From Beijerinckiaceae bacterium (GTDB lineage Bacteria > Pseudomonadota > Alphaproteobacteria > Rhizobiales > Beijerinckiaceae), in NCBI GenBank assembly GCA_009773635.1, contig WSYC01000007.1:113897-177896 (forward strand): 64,000 nucleotides of DNA, written 5' to 3'. Within the stretch, counting starts at the first letter, position 1. Each line of letters opens with the position of its first letter. Under the pieces are notes generated by a model. That model was given only the letters and a program-made list of their open reading frames with translations, was not told the origin of the DNA and searched no databases. Positions 18,599-29,944 of this stretch are shown here, piece after piece. The translations under genes and the position numbers were made by a program.

Positions 18599-19826
18599 AC
18601 GGCTCAAGGCGCCCGGTGACGTCAGCCAGAACATCGCTGCCGACATTGGCGAAGGCGAGCCGCACATGCGTTTCCTGCCCCGGCCCGAAATAGGGGCCGG
18701 GCAGCCCGAGAATGCCGAAATCGGTTGCCATGCTCCGGGCAACGGTCTGCGCCAGTTCGGCGGGAAACGGATGCGCGGCATAGGCGAAATACGCCCCCAC
18801 CGAGTCAAGCCGCCAGCCGGGCAAGGGTGCGAATGCGGCCCGGCACGCCGCCGCCCGCCGTTGCAGGTCCGCCCGTTGCGCCTCGCGCCAGTCGCGCAAG
18901 GCCTCGATCGCCCAGGCGACCACGCGCTGCGCCGGACGCGCCGGGCAGATCTGGACGCTGTCGAGGATTTTCGCGATCTCGCCGATCACCTGCGGCTCGG
19001 CAACGATCGCGCCGAGCCGGTGGCCGGGGATCGCATGCGCTTTCGAGAAGGAATAGAGCTGGATCAGCGTTCCGCCCCACGCCCGGTCCGTGAACAGCGC
19101 GTGCGGGCGGCCGTGATCGAGGGGGAGGAAATCGCGGTAGGTTTCGTCCACCACCAGCGCGATGCCGCGCCGGCGCGCGAGCGCCGCGAAAGCCTCGATC
19201 GTCTCGGCAGGATAGATCGCTCCGGTCGGATTGTTCGGTGTGACGAGCACAATGGCGCGCACGGAAGAATCGATCAGCGCTTCGGCCTCCGCGACATCCG
19301 GCACGAAACCCGCTGCAGCGTGGCACGGCAGCGCGCGGGCTCCGATGCCGAGCATATCCAGCGTCATCTTGTGGTTGAAATACCATGGCGTCGGCAGGAT
19401 GACGGTATCGCCCACGCCCGCGAGCGCCATCATGGTGACGACGAAAGCCTCGTTGCAGCCGGCGGTGATGGCAATCGCGCTTTCGGGAACAGCCTCACCA
19501 TAGACGCGCGTCATTTCCGCCGAGTAGGCCTCACGCAGCATCGCATCGCCCAGAATCGGGCCGTAGCGCGTTGCATCTCCCTGCCCTGCGGCCTCGGCGA
19601 GCCGGTCGAGCATCGCCTGCGGTGGCGGCGTGCCGGGAACCGCCTGGCTGAGATCGATCATCGGGCCTAACCGCCCGTCATAGGCAGCCTTCCAGCCCTG
19701 CGCTTCGGGAATGGGCGGCGAATCCACCGCCAGAACGCGTGGATTGAGACGAAACGACAGCTTGGTCACGATGATCTTCAACCTCTGTTGGAACCTCGAT
19801 CTTAGGCATCGCATCCACCGAGGCAA
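18573..19826 (-). CDS. PLP-dependent aminotransferase class I/II
   Basis: AITAGCNEAFVVTMMAL, IVLVTPNNPTGAIYPAE, LVVDETYRDF, LYSFSKAHAIPGHRLGA (PLP-lysine). Start uncertain. Confidence 0.9.
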   Translation of the reverse strand: MPRWMRCLRSRFQQRLKIIVTKLSFRLNPRVLAVDSPPIPEAQGWKAAYDGRLGPMIDLSQAVPGTPPPQAMLDRLAEAAGQGDATRYGPILGDAMLREAYSAEMTRVYGEAVPESAIAITAGCNEAFVVTMMALAGVGDTVILPTPWYFNHKMTLDMLGIGARALPCHAAAGFVPDVAEAEALIDSSVRAIVLVTPNNPTGAIYPAETIEAFAALARRRGIALVVDETYRDFLPLDHGRPHALFTDRAWGGTLIQLYSFSKAHAIPGHRLGAIVAEPQVIGEIAKILDSVQICPARPAQRVVAWAIEALRDWREAQRADLQRRAAACRAAFAPLPGWRLDSVGAYFAYAAHPFPAELAQTVARSMATDFGILGLPGPYFGPGQETHVRLAFANVGSDVLADVTGRLEPFTPREGAG

Positions 19827-19947
19827 CCCGCGAATGGCGCAGCGCGGTCCGTGAGGTTAAACCTTCAATTTCATCGCTTTTTTAGCTTGCGTTGTTTCGG
19901 CCGACTTGCCTCTATGGCAAAAAATTCAACACCATGAGGAATCGCTG

Positions 19948-21087
<1,140 letters not shown>

Positions 21088-21165
21088 GCGGCCACGAAAA
21101 CGTGAGCGCTATAGCCGGTTGACGCAAGGCGCCGACGTGCGATCCTCCATTCGGGAGGATCGCCG

Positions 21166-21972
21166 ATGTTCCATCACCCCGGATTCCTGCGCCTCGCTGC
21201 CATCACGATGCTGGCTCTTGTTGCCAGCCCGGTCCTCGCCGATGCCTGCCTGCCGCCGCTCGCGCGTGCTCCGGTTCTCAGAGCACCGGACGGCACGCCG
21301 ATCGCCTTCGCAACGCTGCAATCGGGCGAGGTGAAGATCACCTATATCGGCCATTCGACCTTCACCATCGAGAGCCCCGGCGGCGTTGTCGCAGCGACCG
21401 ATTACAACGATTACGTCCGCCCGGTGGAACTGCCGGATATCGCGACGATGAACCACGCGCATTCGACGCATTTCACCCATCGCCCGGATCCTGCGATCCG
21501 CCACGTGCTGCGCGGCTGGTCGTATCAGGGCAAGCCGCCGGCCTTCGATGTGCAGGAGCGCGACATGCGCGTGCGCAATGTGACGACCAACATCCGCGAT
21601 GGCGGCGCGACCGAGTTTTCCGGCAATTCGATTTTCGTGTTCGAGGTTTCCGGGCTGTGCATCGCCCATCTCGGCCACCTCCACCACACGCTGACACCGG
21701 AGCACCTCAAGGCGCTCGGGCAGATCGATGTCGTGCTGGCGGCGGTCGATGGTTCCTTCACGCTCGATCACGAGGGGATCGTCGAGGTCATCGGTCAATT
21801 GCAGCCGAAAATCGTGATCCCCATGCATTATTTCGGCGAAAGCGCGCTCCGTCGCTTCCTTGCGCGTGTCGAGGCACGCTTCGACATTGAGCGTGTACCG
21901 AGCGACAACCTCGTTCTTTCACGTGCAAATTTGCCAACGAAACCGGCAATAAAGGTGCTCATTGGCCAGTGA
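21166..21972 (+). CDS. MBL-fold metallo-hydrolase, secreted
   Basis: Signal peptide then VKITYIGHSTFTIESPGGVVAATDYND, MNHAHSTHF, GLCIAHLGHLHHTL, IVIPMHYF. Confidence 0.85.
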   Translation: MFHHPGFLRLAAITMLALVASPVLADACLPPLARAPVLRAPDGTPIAFATLQSGEVKITYIGHSTFTIESPGGVVAATDYNDYVRPVELPDIATMNHAHSTHFTHRPDPAIRHVLRGWSYQGKPPAFDVQERDMRVRNVTTNIRDGGATEFSGNSIFVFEVSGLCIAHLGHLHHTLTPEHLKALGQIDVVLAAVDGSFTLDHEGIVEVIGQLQPKIVIPMHYFGESALRRFLARVEARFDIERVPSDNLVLSRANLPTKPAIKVLIGQ

Positions 21973-22004
21973 TATTTGCGCCATCGCAAACTATATTGGA
22001 GGGC

Positions 22005-22808
22005 ATGACACAGTTTGATCTCAACGCCCTCGCCAATTCCCCCGCCATGCCCGTGCTGTTCATCGGCCATGGCAGCCCGATGCATGCGATCGAGGAGAGC
22101 GCCTTCAGTCGCGCCTGGGGCGAGATGGGCGCGGCCCTGCCGCAGCCGAACGCAATTCTGGTCGTCTCCGCGCATTGGATGACGCGCGGTGTGAGCCTCG
22201 TGCATGTCGGTGGCCGGCCGCGCACGATCCATGATTTCGGCGGCTTTCCCCGGGCGCTGCACGAGGCGCAATACCCCGCCCCCGGCGCGCCGGATTTCGC
22301 GGCCACGACCCTCGACCTTCTCCAGCACCACCATGCCGAACCCGATATGGAATGGGGCCTCGATCACGGTGCCTGGTGCGTGCTGCTGCGGATGTTTCCG
22401 AAGGCGGATGTGCCGGTCTACCAGCTCTCGCTCGATCTCTCACGCCCGCTGAAAGATCATATGGCGCTGGCGAAAGAGCTGCGCGCCCTACGCTCGAAGG
22501 GCGTACTGATCGTCGGTTCCGGTAACGCCGTGCATAACCTGCCCGCGATGCGCTACGGCAGTGATGCCTTCGACTGGGCGCGCGACTTTGATGACAGGAT
22601 CGCAACCGCGATCACCAACCGCGATTATTCAGCACTGGCGGAGATCGACCCGCGCGATCCGCTGACCCGGATGGCGCATCCGACGTTGGAACATTTCCTG
22701 CCGCTGCTCTATACCCTCGGCGCAGCGGGCGAGGCGGATACACCGACCTTCTTTGCGCAAGGATTCGACCTCGGCTCGATTTCCATGCGCAGTGTCCTGC
22801 TGGCCTGA
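22005..22808 (+). CDS. DODA-type extradiol aromatic ring-opening dioxygenase (LigB/YgiD family)
   Basis: MPVLFIGHGSPMHAIEE, ILVVSAHWMTRG, MEWGLDHGAWCVLLRMFPKADVPVYQLSLD. Confidence 0.9.
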   Translation: MTQFDLNALANSPAMPVLFIGHGSPMHAIEESAFSRAWGEMGAALPQPNAILVVSAHWMTRGVSLVHVGGRPRTIHDFGGFPRALHEAQYPAPGAPDFAATTLDLLQHHHAEPDMEWGLDHGAWCVLLRMFPKADVPVYQLSLDLSRPLKDHMALAKELRALRSKGVLIVGSGNAVHNLPAMRYGSDAFDWARDFDDRIATAITNRDYSALAEIDPRDPLTRMAHPTLEHFLPLLYTLGAAGEADTPTFFAQGFDLGSISMRSVLLA

Positions 22809-22858
22809 GCAGCTGCAAATCCCAGATCGCTTGCCGGGGACGTTGCAGCCCGGCGGGA

Positions 22859-24811
22859 TCAGGCAGCAAGATCAAGCAATTCCTGGTTGAGTTTTGCGTC
22901 CAGCGCAATCCCGGCCTGCTGGTCCTTCATCCACACGATCGCCCCCTTCGTTGTGGCGCCATTCGACCATTCGATCTGGATCGCCTCTCCGACCCGCATG
23001 CCGTCCACGGCATCGATCCGGACGCCGGTCTCGGAGACATCCACCAGATGGGTATGGCTGCGGTGGCCGTTGGCGCGCATGACCACGGCCTGCCGGGATG
23101 CATGGCGAGTGACCTTGCGCCGCTCGGCCACGTCATCGGTCACATTGGTCAGGAAGGTTTCAACCGACTGCGACAATTGGCCAGCCACGTTCGAAAGCTC
23201 GGCCGCAGTCATGCGCAGGCGCTGGGATTCGATGCTCGTGCGATCGATCGCCGTTGTCACTTCCGCGACATTGCCGGCGGCGCGTTCCGAGCCGCTGGAC
23301 GCCAGCGCGATCGATTTCGAGATTTCATGCGTCGAGGCCTCCTGCTGCTCGACGGCCGCCGCAATCGCCATGGTGCGGCCCTCGATCTCGGACACTGTGC
23401 CCGTGATCGCCTGAATGGCCAGAACCGCCTGCTGGGTCGCCGACTGGATGGATGTGATCTGCGCCGAGATTTCTTCGGTGGCTTTGGCAGTCTGGCCGGC
23501 GAGGGTCTTGACCTCGGAGGCGACCACCGCGAACCCCTTGCCGGCTTCACCCGCGCGGGCGGCCTCGATGGTTGCGTTCAAGGCCAGCAGGTTGGTCTGC
23601 TCGGCGATGTTCGAGATGATGCCGACGATATCCCCGATGCGGTTCGCCAGTTCGGCGAGCCCGGAAACATCGTGATCCGTGTTGCGCGCCATCTCCATCG
23701 CCTGGGTCACGCAGGCGCCGGCCTTGTGGACCTGTTCGGAGATCTCCCGGCTGGCAGACGTCAACTCGCCGGCGGCCGAGGCAACGATCCCTACGTTCGA
23801 CGAGGAGTCGAGAGAGGCTTCCTTCGCCGCATTGGCGCCGTTCAGCGCGCGCTCGGCGATCTCGTTCAGGGTCGTGGAACTGCCCTGCATCGATGTCAGC
23901 TCGGTTTCCAGTGAGGCCCTGATGCCGCCGATCGCGCCCCGGAAGTGCTGAATGAGGTCCTCGATGCGCTTCTGGCGCTGGATTTCGCGGCTCCGTTCAT
24001 TACGGGCCTGCTCTTCAAGGCGGGCACGCTCCGCAGCATTCTCCCGGAAGATCTCGACGGCGCGGGCCATCGGGCCGATTTCGTCCTTGCGCCCGGCACC
24101 GTGAATGTCAACGCGCAGGTTGCCGGAGGCCAATGCCGCCATTGATGTGTGAAGCTGGCTGAAGGGGCGGGTGATGCCAAAGGTGATGACAAACATGGCC
24201 ATCGTCAGGCCGAAAGCGCAGCCAACCACTGTGACAATCAGGCTGCGCTCGATCAGCGCGGCCTCATCCTTGAGAATGCCATTCATCAGCTTGTTGTAAT
24301 GCGCGAGATTGCGGTCTTCGAGCGTGCGTAGCGAGTTACGGATCGTGACGACTTGCTGCGCGCCGGTGAAAGCCGTTCTCGTTGCCGCGTCGAGGTCCTT
24401 CGCACGCGCCTCCTTCAGGACAACCTGATGGACTTCGCGCTCGTAGCGGGCAATTTCGCTGCGCATCTGCACGACAATGAGCCTGCCCTCTTCGGCGAAC
24501 GGCTTGAATTTGTCGAGGCGCACCAGCAGGCGCTTCATTTCATCAACAGCCTGATCCTCGAAAACCTTGCGCTCGCTGTCCTTGAGTTCAAGCGGGAGAA
24601 ATTCGACATTCCGGACCCAGGAAAGCAGATTGGCACTGCCGCGGCCGAGATGCTGCAAGCGCTCAGCAGACTCCGCCATTTCCTGCGTTGCACCAGAAAT
24701 CCGGTTCAACGTCGCATACGTCATTGCAAAAAGGACAAGGGCAACGGAAATCGTGATCGCCATAACGGCCAGAAGCTTGGTTCTCAACCCTAAATTATTG
24801 AGGAAGGTCAT
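22859..24811 (-). CDS. Methyl-accepting chemotaxis protein with C-terminal PilZ domain
   Basis: HAMP-type region, MCP hairpin [54 protein letters not shown], then [37 protein letters not shown] (PilZ RxxxR...DxSxxG). Confidence 0.9.
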   Translation of the reverse strand: MTFLNNLGLRTKLLAVMAITISVALVLFAMTYATLNRISGATQEMAESAERLQHLGRGSANLLSWVRNVEFLPLELKDSERKVFEDQAVDEMKRLLVRLDKFKPFAEEGRLIVVQMRSEIARYEREVHQVVLKEARAKDLDAATRTAFTGAQQVVTIRNSLRTLEDRNLAHYNKLMNGILKDEAALIERSLIVTVVGCAFGLTMAMFVITFGITRPFSQLHTSMAALASGNLRVDIHGAGRKDEIGPMARAVEIFRENAAERARLEEQARNERSREIQRQKRIEDLIQHFRGAIGGIRASLETELTSMQGSSTTLNEIAERALNGANAAKEASLDSSSNVGIVASAAGELTSASREISEQVHKAGACVTQAMEMARNTDHDVSGLAELANRIGDIVGIISNIAEQTNLLALNATIEAARAGEAGKGFAVVASEVKTLAGQTAKATEEISAQITSIQSATQQAVLAIQAITGTVSEIEGRTMAIAAAVEQQEASTHEISKSIALASSGSERAAGNVAEVTTAIDRTSIESQRLRMTAAELSNVAGQLSQSVETFLTNVTDDVAERRKVTRHASRQAVVMRANGHRSHTHLVDVSETGVRIDAVDGMRVGEAIQIEWSNGATTKGAIVWMKDQQAGIALDAKLNQELLDLAA

Positions 24812-24984
24812 TGTTGTCACCAGCTCCATCTTTACGAGACTGAGGGGCTCAACCAGGCGAGAGTTGCGAACCACTCATATTAAAACTTATGGTTGCAATT
24901 AACTGCATGAAATGGGTTTATCTTTCGTTAATTGCACCTTAAAGTTGCATTCCTGATTGAAGAAAACACGCCTCACCGAAGCGC

Positions 24985-25992
24985 CTACTTCCCGAAGCGC
25001 GAAAAAGTCATGTCCGGCGCAGACATATTATGGCGCGAAGGCGTGTAGCGCCCGGCCCAGAATTCGGTGGCCTCCCCGCCCTTGTAATCAAGAATATGCT
25101 CCTCGCCCCAACGGGTTTTGCCGTTCTCACGCCAGGCAACGCGGGAAGCATCATTGTTGATCTCGGTGACATACATCGACCTGAGCGCCGCGAAGGGCTT
25201 GTCTTTCGGCAGATCGCCCGAGAGCGTCACCTCAAGGCTGATATGATCCTTGTCGAGCTTGTCGAGTTTCAGGCTGCCCGCCCCGCCGGCGCGAAACGGG
25301 AAATGGAAGGTCATCGTCTCCGGGTCAAACCGGATTTCGCTGTAGGCGACCACCGGGCGGCCTTCCATTGTCACCGGTCCGACCATGAAGGACGAGCCAT
25401 AGGCGCTCCAGCCCATATGCGCCGGCGGCAGCGGGCGGGCGCGCCAGTAGCCATCCGGTGGATAGACCACCAGCATTTCCTCCATGCGCTGGCCGATACG
25501 CTGGTAGACCTGAATGAGGTGGATGCCGTGCTCCACCTTGTCGCCAACCTTCACCGGCACGTCCGCCGGCCGCCAGAACGAGGGGTAGACCTGCCCGACG
25601 ATGGAGATCCACGGCGTTTCATACAGCGTCACCTGCCGGGGCTTGCCGGGGTTGAACACGGGATCGCCGGACATGTCGCAATCGGTGAAATCCGGCAGCG
25701 CGAGGTCTTCCTTCAGCGTGCCGATATAGGCCGGATGGATCGCCTGCACGCGGAACGACCGGATGTCCGGGTTGAGAAAGCGGATATCGATATTGTCACG
25801 CTCGGCGCAAACCTCCGGCAAGGAGTGGTTCTCGACCCGCACGGCCTCGCTCGGCGGCTTCTTGTTGTGCGCTCCGAGAACGGTTCTATCCGGGGTATTC
25901 TGGGCAGCAGCGGTCGATATCAGCACCCCCATGAGGGCAAGCGCGACCAGACTGCGGGAACAGGCGTCAGGAGCCGAGAAACGCATAGACAT
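24985..25992 (-). CDS. Secreted protein of unknown function
   Basis: Signal peptide SRSLVALALMGVLISTAAAQ then ~310 aa with no family I recognise; codon usage consistent with a real gene; overlaps the upstream FkbM-type gene. Confidence 0.7.
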   Translation of the reverse strand: MSMRFSAPDACSRSLVALALMGVLISTAAAQNTPDRTVLGAHNKKPPSEAVRVENHSLPEVCAERDNIDIRFLNPDIRSFRVQAIHPAYIGTLKEDLALPDFTDCDMSGDPVFNPGKPRQVTLYETPWISIVGQVYPSFWRPADVPVKVGDKVEHGIHLIQVYQRIGQRMEEMLVVYPPDGYWRARPLPPAHMGWSAYGSSFMVGPVTMEGRPVVAYSEIRFDPETMTFHFPFRAGGAGSLKLDKLDKDHISLEVTLSGDLPKDKPFAALRSMYVTEINNDASRVAWRENGKTRWGEEHILDYKGGEATEFWAGRYTPSRHNMSAPDMTFSRFGK

Positions 25993-26740
25993 CCCCCGAG
26001 TTCGCCGCGTGCGGCAAGGACAGGATATGGGCCGCCATATCACCCGCGGAAAGGGCTTGCGCGAAATCGAGCTTCTGGCTTTCGCCGAGCGCGAGATTGA
26101 AACGATACGGCCCGATAGCGGCGATCATCGCAAGGCATTTACAGGCAACATCGCGCTGGATCGTGGTGAATTCGAACGAGAGCGCAGGGATCGGCCGGTT
26201 GAGCCCTGCCAGCACATCGGCCTCGAAGCCCTCCACGTCAATTTTGACAAAATCCGGCACGCCATGTGCAGCGATCAGCGCATCGAGCGTTGTCACCGGC
26301 ACATCGATCGCCTTGTCCCAGACCTGCCCTTCCCAACCCGCAGCGCCATCCGCCGCCTTGACGAAATCAACGCTCGCGGTGGTGACGGTTGGGTTGTCGG
26401 AATTGACATGCAGCGTCAGTACGCCCGGTTTGGGCCCGCACGCCGCCTCGACAACGCTGACAGCCTTGTCGCCGCCATAGATCGCCTTGATCGCGGCGGC
26501 GCAATCCGGCTGCGGCTCCAGCGCCACCACCCGCGCGCCGATGCGGCGGAACGCGCCGATCCGGTCGCCCACGTGGCTGCCGATATCGAAGGCGAGCCCG
26601 CCCTTGGGGATGAAACGCGCGTAGAGCGCATCCATCGAGTCATCGCGCGCGGAATCGCCGTAATAGACCTCGAACGAGCGTTTCAGGCGCGGCCAGCGCG
26701 TGGCCAGTGCGGCGATTTCGGCTTCGGGAAGGCTCATCAA
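25967..26740 (-). CDS. FkbM family methyltransferase
   Basis: GGLAFDIGSHVGDRIGAFRRIGARVVALEPQPDCAAAIKAIYG...VTTLDALIAAHGVPDFVKIDVEGFEADVLAGL. Confidence 0.9.
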   Translation of the reverse strand: MMSLPEAEIAALATRWPRLKRSFEVYYGDSARDDSMDALYARFIPKGGLAFDIGSHVGDRIGAFRRIGARVVALEPQPDCAAAIKAIYGGDKAVSVVEAACGPKPGVLTLHVNSDNPTVTTASVDFVKAADGAAGWEGQVWDKAIDVPVTTLDALIAAHGVPDFVKIDVEGFEADVLAGLNRPIPALSFEFTTIQRDVACKCLAMIAAIGPYRFNLALGESQKLDFAQALSAGDMAAHILSLPHAANSGDVYAFLGS

Positions 26741-26761
26741 TGCGCTCCAATTCGTTGCTTA

Positions 26762-28600
26762 TCACGCATTTTCTTCACGCGAACCGGGCTCCACTTCGCT
26801 CGAAAATGCTTTTCCTTGCGCCTTCTGAACGATCTCCGGCTTCTCGATTTCCTCCGGGATAGCATAGAGCCCGCCCGCCACGAGCTTCTCACCGAGCACC
26901 GGGTCCGCCGACCACACCGCGAAGGGAATGGCGACGAGGAAGCCGAACGTCAGCGGCAAGGACCACGCCGCAAAGCACCACGAGGTCGAGGCCATCAACC
27001 CGACGACGAGGACGCCGAACGCCGTCTGCGGCCAGAGGTTCTGCGTCGCCACATCCCACGGCACACCATGCGCATCGCGCGCCTGCCCGCCCCAGATGAT
27101 CGACTTGCCGAAGATGAGGCCGGTGATGAACACCGTGGTCTTGAAGGTATCCGCCGCGCCCAAAATCCACGCAAAACCGATCTCGGTGATCCCCGCTAAC
27201 AGGAACTTCGACGTGCCGCCATAGCGCGCCGTGCCGCCGGGCGTCAGCACGATATCGATCAACCCGGCGATTTTCGGCATCAGGTTCATGATCGTAAACA
27301 GGATGTAGAGCGTCAGCGCCGAGGAGGTCGAGAACCCGGCCAACGCCTCGCCATCGAAGGGCTTGAGCGCCGCGAGCGGCAGCATCAGCGTCCAGGCGGG
27401 AATGCCGAGGAACATCAGGATCGCCCAGATGAGCTGGAACCGGCTGACGGGATAAAGCCCCTTCGTGTTCAGGAGCTTGAAATATTGCAGGTTGCCCTGA
27501 CACCAGCGCGTGTTGCGCTTCATGAACTCAAGGATCGTCGGCGGGTTTTCCTCCCACGAGCCGCCCTCTTCGGGCATCACACGGACCTCATAGCCCGCGC
27601 GGCGCATGAAGGTCGCTTCCACCTGATCATGGCTGAGGATATGCCCGCCGAACGGCGCTTCGCCCGGCAGGACGGGTAACTCGCAATGATCGCGGAACGG
27701 CGCGATGCGTGCCAGCGCGTTGTGGCCCCAGAACGGGCCGCATTCCCCCACCCACCACGCCTGCCCCATGGTGTAGGTGCGCATGCCCTGCCGCATGCCG
27801 AACTGAAAGATGCGCGCAAACGCCGAGCGCGATGGCATGCCGACGACGAGGCTCTGCAGGATGCCGAGTTTCGGGTTGGCCTGCATGATCCGGACGTGAT
27901 GCAGGATCGTCTTCGCATCCATCAGGCTGTCGGCGTCGAGCGGCAGCATGAGATCAAACTCATGGCCCCAGCGGTTCAGGAAATCACGGACATTACCGGC
28001 CTTGAAGCCCTCGTTATCCGTGCGGCGGCGATAGGTGATCGCGGCATCCTCACCCGCTTCCGCCTTCCATCTGGCGACGCCGGCCTCTTCCTCGGCGGCG
28101 ACATCATCCTTGTTGGTGTCGGAGAGCAGGAACCAGCCGAAGTGCTCACCCTCGCCGGTCGCATCGACCTCGGCCTTCATCAACTTCATGCGGTGGAGCG
28201 CACGGGAGGGGTCCTCGTTGCGCAGGGTCATGAAAACAGCGGTTTTCAGCGTGATCGGCGCTTCGGGGTTTTCGAGCGCGGCAAACGGCGCGACATCCGC
28301 CATGGCATCGCGGCCACCAAATTTCCTGCTCCCATGCAGCAGCCAGAGGCCGATGATCGCATTCCAGAACCCGAGCACCGCCCAGGGCGTGCCGAGGAGA
28401 AAGCAGATCATGAGCAGGATATCGACCACACTCCAGCCGCCTGCGCCGAGCAGGCTCGCGGCCCAATACGCCAAAGCGCCATAGAGCAGGATGTTGAGGC
28501 CCGCGACAATCGCGCGGCGCAAGCTCAGCACCTCGGCACTCTGGGTGCCGGTCGGGGTCAACGCGATGCGGGGGGAAACCGATGGTGTGTCCGAAGACAT
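26762..28600 (-). CDS. opgH: Glucans biosynthesis glucosyltransferase MdoH/OpgH
   Basis: VFMTLRNEDPSRALHRMKLMKAEVD, LMLPLDADSLMDAKTILHHVRIMQANPKLGILQSLVVGMPS, RNTRWCQGNLQYFKLL; multiple TM. Confidence 0.92.
   Translation of the reverse strand: MSSDTPSVSPRIALTPTGTQSAEVLSLRRAIVAGLNILLYGALAYWAASLLGAGGWSVVDILLMICFLLGTPWAVLGFWNAIIGLWLLHGSRKFGGRDAMADVAPFAALENPEAPITLKTAVFMTLRNEDPSRALHRMKLMKAEVDATGEGEHFGWFLLSDTNKDDVAAEEEAGVARWKAEAGEDAAITYRRRTDNEGFKAGNVRDFLNRWGHEFDLMLPLDADSLMDAKTILHHVRIMQANPKLGILQSLVVGMPSRSAFARIFQFGMRQGMRTYTMGQAWWVGECGPFWGHNALARIAPFRDHCELPVLPGEAPFGGHILSHDQVEATFMRRAGYEVRVMPEEGGSWEENPPTILEFMKRNTRWCQGNLQYFKLLNTKGLYPVSRFQLIWAILMFLGIPAWTLMLPLAALKPFDGEALAGFSTSSALTLYILFTIMNLMPKIAGLIDIVLTPGGTARYGGTSKFLLAGITEIGFAWILGAADTFKTTVFITGLIFGKSIIWGGQARDAHGVPWDVATQNLWPQTAFGVLVVGLMASTSWCFAAWSLPLTFGFLVAIPFAVWSADPVLGEKLVAGGLYAIPEEIEKPEIVQKAQGKAFSSEVEPGSREENA
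26764..26810 (-). repeat. Dispersed imperfect-palindromic repeat, copy 2 (overlaps the 3' end of opgH)
   Basis: Reverse strand agcattttcgagcgaagtggagcccggttcgcgtgaagaaaatgcg differs from copy 1 by the dinucleotide tt->gc. Confidence 0.85.
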
Positions 28601-28758
28601 AAAAGGAGAACCTTCCTGAGTAGCCGGCGACCAATTTGACGTTCGACGTGCGATCTTCCGCTTGCGAAGCCTATCGCTGCGCGAGATAAGCCAGAAACAG
28701 CGTCGTGCGCCAAGCGGTATCGCGGATGGAAGCTGAACGAAAGCAAACAGGAGCATTC

Positions 28759-29781
28759 ATGGCGGAACAATCCTCGCTTTCCAGATCTGCCTCGCTTTCG
28801 ACAGCCAAGACGAAATCGGCCCGCGCCCTCTATTACACCGCCCCGATGCAGGCCGAGATCCGCACGGTGCCGCTCTCAGCCCTCAAGCCGGACGAAGCGC
28901 TGGTGCGTACTGAATTCACCGCCCTGTCGCGCGGCACCGAACGGCTGATCGCCTCCGGCCTCGTGCCATCAGGCGAGGAAGCGCGCATGCGCTGCCCGCT
29001 GCAGGACGGCGATTTCCCCTTCCCGGTGAAATACGGATATTGCGCCGTCGGCGTGGTCGAGGATGGCCCGGCAGAGTGGGTCGGCCACCGTGTCTTCGTG
29101 CTGCATCCGCATCAGGATCGTTTCGTCTGCAATGTCTCGTGGCTCAATCGCGTGCCGGATTTCGTTCCTCCCGCCCGCGCGGCGCTGGCCGCGAACATGG
29201 AGACGGCGCTCAACGCGATCTGGGATTCCGGCGTCAGCGCGGCAGACAAGGTGGTGGTGGTTGGCGGCGGCCTCGTCGGCCTGCTCGTCACCTGGCTTGC
29301 GGCGAAAATGCCGGGCACGGATGTGACACTGGTCGATATCAACCCGCTGCGGGCGGAAATCGCCGGGCATTTTGGCGCGCATTTCGCCATGCCCGCGCAT
29401 GCACCGGAAGGCGCGGATGTCGTCTTCCACACCTCCGCGAGCCAGCCGGGTCTTGCGACCGCGATCCGCGCCGCGGGCAAGGAAGCGAAGGTTGTCGAAC
29501 TCTCGTGGTATGGCAACCGCGAGATCACCGCGCCGCTCGGCGGGCTGTTTCATGCCGGGCGCGTCAGCCTTGTGTCCTCGCAGGTCGGCACGATCTCGCC
29601 CGGCCATGCCGCACGCGGCTGGACTTATTCATCCCGCCTTCAGGCAGCCTTGCGCTTACTGGCGGATGACAGCCTCGATCAGCTCATCACCGGAACGCTT
29701 GCCTTCGACGATCTCGCCCCGGCCATCCCTCGGCTTCTGGCAGCGGATGCCGCCGGGCTCGTGACCATTGTGACGTATTGA
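28759..29781 (+). CDS. Zinc-type alcohol dehydrogenase-like protein
   Basis: ARALYYTAPMQAEIRTVPLSALKPDEALVRTEFTALSRGTERLIASGLVP...ADKVVVVGGGLVGLLVTWLAAKMPGTDVTLVDINPLRAEIAGHFGA; MDR fold. Confidence 0.85.
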   Translation: MAEQSSLSRSASLSTAKTKSARALYYTAPMQAEIRTVPLSALKPDEALVRTEFTALSRGTERLIASGLVPSGEEARMRCPLQDGDFPFPVKYGYCAVGVVEDGPAEWVGHRVFVLHPHQDRFVCNVSWLNRVPDFVPPARAALAANMETALNAIWDSGVSAADKVVVVGGGLVGLLVTWLAAKMPGTDVTLVDINPLRAEIAGHFGAHFAMPAHAPEGADVVFHTSASQPGLATAIRAAGKEAKVVELSWYGNREITAPLGGLFHAGRVSLVSSQVGTISPGHAARGWTYSSRLQAALRLLADDSLDQLITGTLAFDDLAPAIPRLLAADAAGLVTIVTY

Positions 29782-29815
29782 AATTATCGGCCTTGCCGGT
29801 CATGTGCAACTCCAG

Positions 29816-29900
29816 CGTCATGGTCGGGCTTGGCCCGACCATCCACGACTTCTCACTATCGGGAAGCCGTGGATACCCGCCCCAAAGGGCGGGCATGACG
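29816..29900. repeat. Intergenic palindromic element (REP/RIME-like)
   Basis: CGTCATGGTCGGGCTTGGCCCGACCATCCACG...CGTGGATACCCGCCCCAAAGGGCGGGCATGACG: CGTCATG/CATGACG and CCACG/CGTGG outer arms with two inner hairpins. Confidence 0.8.
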
Positions 29901-29944
29901 AAAAGACAGACGCTTCGCTTGAATGTTTCTAAAGGAAAAAACAG

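Noticed and set aside
25763-27199. 478 aa plus-strand ORF
   Set aside because: Spans three minus-strand genes (secreted protein, FkbM, opgH 3' end); no homology.
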